A stretch of DNA of 64,000 nucleotides from assembly GCA_022393335.1 (NCBI GenBank), contig JAJEKB010020311.1, forward strand, positions 91,597 through 155,596, in the 5' to 3' direction. This stretch comes from Macrotrachela quadricornifera. Lineage: Eukaryota > Rotifera > Eurotatoria > Philodinida > Philodinidae. Made by a program: the position numbers and the translations under genes. This document shows positions 56,480 through 64,000 of the stretch, piece by piece. How positions within the stretch are numbered: position 1 is the first letter of the stretch; each line of letters opens with the position of its first letter. The notes below the pieces were generated by a model. It was not told the origin of the DNA. It saw only the letters and a list, made by a program, of their open reading frames with translations, and did no database searches.

Positions 56480-58582
56480 TACCCTAAGAGAAATAAAAGA
56501 TAAATGTATTCTACAAGAATTTCAGATACGAATCCATTGTTAGAGTAGTTGAATATATAGTAATTTGTGGATTGAAGATAATAAGAACTTCGAATCTAAT
56601 CGAAATTTGACCAATATCAATTCTAACTGAGAAGAATTTTCTCTTTTGTCAAAGAAAAAACAAATAATTATCGGTGCCTTTTTTGATTTTTACATGAACA
56701 TATCTCCTTCGAATAGAACCGTTTCTCTTCAAATCTATAGTGGTAGAAACCTAGATTGTGACACAGTTTTTGTGAAAGTTTGATCTTGCGACAATGTCTC
56801 GCTGTGGAGATACGATCGTATTACTGAAATTAACTATTTGTTAAAAGATAAAGGTCTTTACTTTTCTCGTGTTTCTAAAACATCTTAATAAGTGTCAGAA
56901 AAGATCCACAGAACAATAAAAATGTAGAGTGTTCGACGGTCTATCCAGCTGCATATCACGCAATTTTTTTAATATTTTGATATATAAAAAATTGGTAATA
57001 TTTTGTAGAGTCATATTGAACAAAATATTTTCCTATTTCTGCCTTTATTTTATAGAGACGTATTTTGGCTATAACTTCTCTTCAATAAGGCATATCAAGC
57101 TGAGAATTCTATAATGATTGTATCTCACTTCCTTATATTAGAAGCCCAAATTTCATTGCATTCGGATAACTTTTTGAAAAACGGCTGTGCCCTTTGAGTC
57201 GAAATGACTTTCAAAAGATGAGTTATTGCAAATGTTAACGTGATTTTTAACGTTATTAATTCTACTACCTCTTAAAATTACTAGACAGATTTAAAACTTT
57301 TAGAATTTCGAGGGCCAATAATATAATACTATTTCCAAGTATTTCATAATTGTGGTTTGTTACCATAATTTTATTCAATTTTTCTCTTATCTTGGTGTTA
57401 TCAAAATGCACTGAGAGTGTTACATACCGAGAGAACAAGAAAAAATAGGAATACTGCTCTCGTATACGACACAAAACACTCTATATGTTAGCTTACAGTA
57501 TAAATGTCGGTATGGACATAGAGACAGAAAAACTAAAATAAATTATGGTAACAAGCTACCATTATCAAGTACTTGGACTCAAAGTTTCATATTATCTACT
57601 ACGCGAACAGCACTATATATGGATACAATCTCAGCTCGTTTTAATTTAGATTGATTGAGAAAGTAATATTTTTCCTGGTATGATAGTCCTATGTCTATAA
57701 CGCTAAAAATTTTCAATCTGCTCACAAATAAGAAAGGAGTACGAACCCTTTTCTTGTGGCAGATAGAATTCATCAAGTTCTACAAGATGTGCAATACCAC
57801 CTCTAAAACGGGTAGGTACTCAGGAATATTCCATTATGAATCTCAAAAGTGTTAACAAAATTCACAAAAAGTTGTGTGATTCAATTTTGAAAGTTTTGAA
57901 TGATAGTTCTAGTTTATCTAAAGTCTCCAAAACCATCATTCATTGACCTAGTATGCTTGATTGATTGAAATTCAGAGTCACGGAAAAAGGGCATAGATTT
58001 TTCGAAAAGAATAAATTAGAAAAATCGCCCTTGTGCACATCGAAAAAGCACAATGGTTTCAATCTAATAGTTATCCAGTCAATGAAATTTGGATAGAATC
58101 ATTCGCACCAACGTAATACGGTCTTGATAAATTCAAGCATATTCTTTTCCTTTTCAATAATTATATGAATGAGAATTCTATTTTCAAACGGATAATAGTG
58201 AGAAGAACTAAGGAAGCAAGCTTTTAGCTTATATCTCACTTGTCTCCCTGGTTCTGACGAGAAAACGATAATATAATGGGACCTGAAAATATAGGTCTCC
58301 AGCATATTTAATGTTCCACTTGTCCATATGTTCCATTAAGTTAATTAACAAAGTGAATGATGATTTGATGGATAAGTTTTCTACTCGTTTCAGTCCATTA
58401 AGATATTTTGTTTTATTAACGTTTTTCAATAATAAAAATCCGGCTTTGACGTTTGCTGCTTGTTCAGTAATACCTAATCTAACCTGTTAGGTAGCTTTTC
58501 CTATGTGAATCGTTTACAAAATAACTGAACCAGAGGATACCGTACTTAAAATAAATGTGTTTTACATATCTTCCACTTTCAG
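56480..58582. other. Gene-free spacer and upstream region of the second ART gene
   Basis: Several short frames without domains. No foldback that I can delimit. Confidence 0.45.
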
Positions 58583-59458
58583 ATGGCTTATAGCAACGTT
58601 GAGAAACAGTCTGCTCTTCGCTTCACTGATTTGGGTGTATTACCAAAACGAATGCTGGCACCGATCGAAGGTTATGAGGATATGCCAATTGTATCGCTCG
58701 AAGAGGCAGTGAAACCTCTCGTTAACATTGTCCCAAAAATCGAACGTAATGTATTTATAGTCAAACAAAATTGTAATCAACCAGAAGATGGTTTAACAAG
58801 TGATGAATCTGCTTCAATCATGCTGTATACATATGAATCTATGGCACATGAACACTCTCTGTATGTTATTCTAAATGCAACTTTACGCTCGGAACAAAGA
58901 CAAAAACTAAAGCCTTGGTTTCTCTACTTACGACTCGTGTTGACAGCACTAGCTCGTCTTCCATCCGAACGTCGATTTGTCGTTCGAGGAGTCAGAGAAG
59001 ACTTAAGGGCACAATATCCGAAAGGTAGCACTTTCATTTGGTGGGGATTTTCATCGTGCACGTCGTCTGTGGAAGTGCTCGAGTGTGAAAATTTTTTTGG
59101 CAAAACTGGAACCAGAACTCTATTTCAAATAGATTGTCGCACTGGTAAAGATATCAAAAATCATTCATTTATACAGCAAGAAGATGAAATTCTCCTATTA
59201 CCCGCCAGGCAATTCATCGTCAAGAGCTGTCTCGACTCTGGTAATGGACTTCATATCATACAACTGGAAGAAACAAACCCATCGTATGCCCTTCTTGAGC
59301 CAGTTTCCGTACCAGAGACAGTGATTCCATCCAAGAAACAAACTGAAACTGGAGTGGTGGCAAAAACCCAGGAAATCAAAGCTACACCACAAGTAGTTCA
59401 AAAACCGATCGTATTAAACAAGTCAACGATTCAAATTAAATCTCCAGGTCAGTGTTGA
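58583..59458 (+). CDS. ADP-ribosyltransferase (R-S-E type)
   Basis: A 291-residue frame. The ART core has the three signature parts: Arg135 in RRFVVRGV, Ser157-Ser158 in WWGFSSCTSS, and Glu200-Asp-Glu202 in QQEDEILLLP, the E-x-E of arginine-specific mono-ADP-ribosyltransferases. Residues 75-120 (ASIMLYTYESMAHEHSLYVILNATLR split over two helices) form the helical N-terminal lobe. No signal peptide, so probably cytosolic. The C-terminal 60 residues are Pro/Thr/Lys-rich. The stop comes just after a possible GTCAGT donor (AAATCTCCAG/GTCAGT, about 59448), so a further exon may exist, although I found no NHL, TPR or other domain downstream. A TTTCAG acceptor ends one base before the ATG, so an upstream non-coding exon or spliced leader may join here. 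Confidence 0.85.
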   Translation: MAYSNVEKQSALRFTDLGVLPKRMLAPIEGYEDMPIVSLEEAVKPLVNIVPKIERNVFIVKQNCNQPEDGLTSDESASIMLYTYESMAHEHSLYVILNATLRSEQRQKLKPWFLYLRLVLTALARLPSERRFVVRGVREDLRAQYPKGSTFIWWGFSSCTSSVEVLECENFFGKTGTRTLFQIDCRTGKDIKNHSFIQQEDEILLLPARQFIVKSCLDSGNGLHIIQLEETNPSYALLEPVSVPETVIPSKKQTETGVVAKTQEIKATPQVVQKPIVLNKSTIQIKSPGQC

Positions 59459-62400
59459 TTATCAACAGGAGAAAGTGAGAATAGAGTTTCTCAATCAAAA
59501 ATCATAGGAATTTTAATGGAATTATGCCAGATTCGTAGACTTATTCAAGTTTTATGTTCGTTCGATTATTCCTTGAAAAACTTTGGATTCACTAGTTGTG
59601 CTTTGCAGCACAAGTAATGCATCACTTCCACCAACATTATTCAGTTTAAATCATGGAAGCACTACAGATCTAGTATCATGCAACTTATTTATTAAGAATA
59701 CGTCAGATTCTCATTGTATTATGCTGTTAGTCTGTACAGGTCAAGTCCGCTGGATCAGTGTTCATTTATACCGACCTATATAAGGTGTAGGTGCTTGTTT
59801 AAGTGTTTACAGACAGTCGATGATCTTATTTGACCTATTTATCTTAATACATATATAATCCATCATGAGCACAATTTTTTACGAGTGAGCAATACAACAG
59901 TAATTACTTAAAACAAATAGATTGACGGATTAAAGCTATCTTAATCGGCTGGGACAACGCTTTCAATAATCAACAATACTATAACACTCTTGTAAAAATT
60001 TGCGTAAAATAGTTCTTTTGTTGGTATTGAATCTTTAAGCATTAATTTTCATTTGTCATTCTACGTCCGTTCACCATTGAACGGAGAGTTATTCGGTAGA
60101 AGTGTTAAAGTTTTCTCATAGTGTGACGATTTATGAGTCATTGTTTTATCAATTGAATAATGTGACCGTAATGCTGTTTCATGCTTTACGAAGGAGACAT
60201 TTCTCGCCCCATGATTCCTGTGATCTCTATCTTATTTTGTGTTTATTCTTGTGTTGTTTGCGTTCTTGACACGTTGCAAAACATTAGAACTGGGAAAGGT
60301 TTTGAGCAAAAAAATCGTACGTTATAGTTGTATGGATGTCCCTATTTCTAAAGCCAACGGCTTTTTTGCCCTTAATGAAAATTTTCAATCTTAGAAGGGT
60401 ATGAACAATAAATTCAATTTTTCATCTTTCGCATTTAGTGATCAATGATCATCGTTAGCGAAAAATATGCTACAGATGACGTGTATGCTTCTTAACCATT
60501 AATAGCTACGATTGTTGTTGGAAATGGAGAATCGTTCTTCGATAGAACTATTGCATTTCGTTAAAAATGACTTTATAATAGCCTAAGGATAATCGAATGA
60601 AACTATTTTTCTTGTTTTTTTGAACAACATATTTATTTGAAAGTAGAATATTTCATGTCAGATTTAATTTGATCTACTTTTATGTTATAGTGAGCATATC
60701 TTTTGCATATGCATTTTGATGAGATATGCTCTTCATTAGCGAACCGAAGATTAACGGCAGCATCTGAGTTAAAGAGAGAGAGAAATAAAATACGAATATT
60801 TCGGCAACAATAATAACTAGTCATCTACGATTTTTATTACCCAAAAGAGGAAACTTCAGAATATTTTCCCAAAAAGGAAAAGGCATGTATTTATACATAT
60901 GAAGTATGCATAAGTGCGTATCTTAAGGTGAGGATGAGACTGAAAAGAGAATTTGCATTTAGATGTTTCATTTAAAGAAGCATCGTGTTGAATATAGATA
61001 TTATAATGATTGGAGTCCATAATTAAGCGTACAGGTCTATCAATGAGAGATTTATTATCTTATGCCAGTTCATTCAAAATCAGTCTTAAGTTGAAAGTTA
61101 TGTAAAGCATACAGAGAAAAAGGCGCATAGCAAGCACTTACGGATTGGAACACAGAAAAAGAAATGTAAAAAGAGGCTAATCGATTCAAAAGTATAGAAA
61201 AAGAACTCCAGATGTGCATGTATAGATAACTATGCAGAGAGATGATCGTAAAAATAGATATACTGCTTTGGACGTACAGAAAATGGCGTACAGGGTAACT
61301 AGATAGTACATAGAGATTAAAGAACGATATTCTTCAAATATTCCTAAGAATTTCTCCGGAATTTTTCATATCCTTTCGCATATAATGATAGAAAAAATCA
61401 AAAATTCAAGTTTCGATTCTTTTGTTCAGAAACTACGAACAAAGTCGACTATACGAACTAAAAATTCTCCAGCAACAAACTTTATCATAGATCAGCAAAA
61501 GAAATATCGATTAAAGAAAACTAAAAATCTCATAGAGAAATATTATTTTTTAAACATTCGAAGAAAATAAACAAATAGTTGGTAAAATTTTGTGTAGAAA
61601 CATTATTAGGAAAAAGGAATATGGATAAATATATATAAACAGCAGCGTCAATCTACAAAAAGATTTATCCAGAATTCAATTAAAAAAAAAGAAAAATCCG
61701 AATGTAGAATATCAATTATTTCTAAGAATATCTTGATCAAAACAACAATGTCTGGACATACAATCCTCGATTTTAAGTACAAAAATATGACACAAGTGGC
61801 AAAGCAGAGTTTATAAAAGAAAAAAGCTAAAATATCCACTTTATTTCCATAAGAATTTTTATGTCTAATTTCCTGAAAGCGGTAAAAAATAGATGATTGA
61901 CGTTGTTTCATACAAGACGAACAGACTCCCACTGCTAATGTAGTATGTACCATTTATGTGCTCGCTGCGCCTGTCAAAAAAATAATGACTGCATATACTC
62001 AATGTTAGCAATTTGTTACGTATATAATTAAACGATAGTTCTGTAGCTATCATTAATCAAATACTTTTTGAGAAATTTACTTGGATTTTTTCCATTTTAT
62101 AAAATCTTTACTGATTGTCTGTAAAAATCGGAATTAATTTCTAAATATTTTTTTTACAATTATTGCTAAGTTTTCAATCTATTTGAGAATGACTCTTCCA
62201 GAAAACGAGGTTAAATTTCTAGTTTACAAAAAAATCAAGCATTTTGTGGAAGTTGTAAATTCATTTAACGATGAATCAAATTTTGAAAATGTTTGATTTT
62301 TTACAAAGTTGATCGTCTGCGAATTAGAGTTTTTTTTATATTTTACAGCGTATAGAAACCACGATAGAAAGGAACCTACGTTTTTTATATAGACATAAAT

Positions 62401-64000
62401 ATGTATATAATGAAATATAAACTAACTATCGTGTAGTTTTGACATATGTTTATCTGAATCGACTTGGAATCTGGCAAGGTTCCTGCTGCTCGAAATGTAT
62501 CAATATGTGCTTGTTATAATAAGCGGTACGTCTGAATAGATCATAAGAGCCTAAGTGTTTTTCTTTTCGTCGTTGGTAACAGAAACAAAACTGCTAACTC
62601 TTAAAAAAGTGTTTTGCACAATCTAAATGTTTTTTGTGAAGATGTAACAGAGCCCTCCTAACGCGCTGCTAAAAAACTTTTAATTCTCAGTGTTAATATT
62701 TCAAACAAAAGCTTTCATCAAACTATAGTATCATTCAAAATATCAGATCACTAGGTTGTGTTAGTAAAAGATACGAGCTGAAGCGTTCGGAATGCAAAAC
62801 ATGTCCAACGATAGAGTCTTCGCTACACTATAGAACCATCCTATTTTTGTTAGTGCATACATCCTTCAATAGAAATATCAAAAGGTAATAACTGCTCAAA
62901 ACACAAAAGTATCATTAGTGCTTAAAGCAATATTATGCAGTTTTCTCACGTAGAGTAAGAGCACGTGAGAATATTTCTTTCATCGAACTTAAATCTCTTG
63001 AAGAAACAAAGTTTGACGTGAGAAATATTAGAGAAAAATACTTGAGGCTCAAATAGTGATAACTCTGGGGATAGGTCCATTTAGGGAAAACGATTCTCTT
63101 ACTTTGAATTATTCGGCGTTTCGTAGAAACCAAACAATAACCTTAGATTCATTTTCAGTATGTAAAATGAGTGAAATAAATTATATTAGTGCATCACAAA
63201 TGCTGGTATCAACAAATCCATTATATACACTTTCCATTGATCACCCACGCAGATTATTTAATGAACTCGACTTGTCAACTTTTTAGATACAAAAGAAACC
63301 TGACTTCGCCAAGTAGAGAATGTAGTTTTGTAAAGCTCATCGATAATTACAAAATGTAATATGATGGGTTTAGTTTATATTGTATTTGAATCCGAAAAGT
63401 GACTCTGTTTAGGAGATAACATCAACAGATAAATATTGTAAAAGTTGAGTATAAATATCACATAAAAATCTTGTTCGATTACTTTGTAAATTTGATTATC
63501 GACACAGTTTGGTTACTTGATCTACCAATGATTTCAAGATTTTAAAGTGCTTTGATAACGTATACTATATTTTCTGGAAATCTCTTGAAACTTGAGGATT
63601 TCATTAAAACAACTATTTGATGTCAGCACTGGAGATTGTAGCGCACCAAAAGTTATACCCATTCCGCAATTTTTCACTTTCGATATTGTCTTATTCTGGA
63701 GTTGGAAGAGTCTTCGGCACTCGTGAACTATGTATTCAAGTCGCCATGTGTTCTTTACTGTAAGCTCTGTTATTGAATCAAAATATTACATTTTTTTCTG
63801 AAAGTTCCACAGAGATGATATTTTGTGAGGAGCTACATTAATCCTAATGAAAGCTTGGGTGCTGTTGATTGAAATTAAAACAGCACGAAAGCAACAACTA
63901 AATGTTTTGTTTGCAATAAAATAGGAATTATAGTTAGTGAAAATCTGTGTTCGACGTTAAATTTGAAAAAAGATCGTATATGTACAAATTGATGTACCAC
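59459..64000. other. Gene-free region
   Basis: No frame with a recognisable domain on either strand; the longest (61648-61953 minus, 63056-63286 plus) are low-complexity. A weak hairpin pairs CAAAAAAATCAAGCATTTTG (about 62226) with AAAATGTTTGATTTTTTAC (about 62297). Otherwise nothing. Confidence 0.5.

Noticed and set aside
59583..59783. 66-residue frame just after the second ART gene as a missing 3' exon
   Set aside because: It contains no domain and no acceptor in phase with the possible donor at about 59449.
1..64000. CRISPR arrays, bacterial operons, rRNA or phage genes
   Set aside because: No regularly spaced identical repeats, no ribosome-binding sites ahead of starts, and genes have introns; the sequence is eukaryotic.

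Overview
The window looks like a piece of a bdelloid rotifer (or closely related) nuclear genome. It is AT-rich, with short genes split by small introns (about 45-80 bp, GTAAG-type donors, TTTTAG/TTCAG acceptors). It carries gene families known to be expanded in bdelloids: ADP-ribosyltransferases joined to a TPR-like tail, membrane-anchored NHL and kelch propellers, and divergent rhodopsin-like GPCRs. There are also many small DNA transposons. I see nothing bacterial: no operons, Shine-Dalgarno spacing, rRNA or CRISPR. The organism call is inference from gene content.

Layout. 1-31.9 kb is the genic part: an ART gene with an in-frame stop (1140-2762, +); a signal-anchored NHL propeller whose long intron holds a foldback transposon (3424-6227, +); a Tc1/mariner-group element with a frameshifted transposase (9341-10955); an eight-exon gene on the minus strand that I read as a repulsive-guidance-molecule-like protein with an unusual N-terminal domain (11387-13384); a decayed pogo/Tigger-like transposase (about 16.75-18.59 kb); four small helical-protein genes in mirror order (19072-23367); a type II membrane kelch protein (24623-26752, -); an archaemetzincin (27870-29203, -); and a GPCR (30810-31859, -).

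From 32 to 58 kb I find no gene. This part is almost entirely non-autonomous DNA transposons and minisatellites. Many elements are full-length foldbacks with recognisable target-site duplications: TA for mariner-type, 8 bp for hAT-type, and a 3-bp TNA duplication for one family. There is a 1380-bp near-perfect palindrome, a 3.76-kb hAT-like element, a nested insertion whose empty site is preserved in the sister arm, and a 1420-bp tandem duplication containing 35-bp repeats. A tRNA-like sequence lies near 48.95 kb. A second ART gene (58583-59458, +) ends the genic content; 59.5-64 kb shows nothing I can support.

The genes do not form one pathway. The encoded proteins fall mainly into cell-surface or signalling proteins (NHL, kelch, RGM-like, GPCR), ADP-ribosylation (two ARTs) and a metalloprotease. 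The transposon-rich third is where most structural novelty lies. All exon joins were made by eye from splice motifs and frame continuity, not from transcripts.
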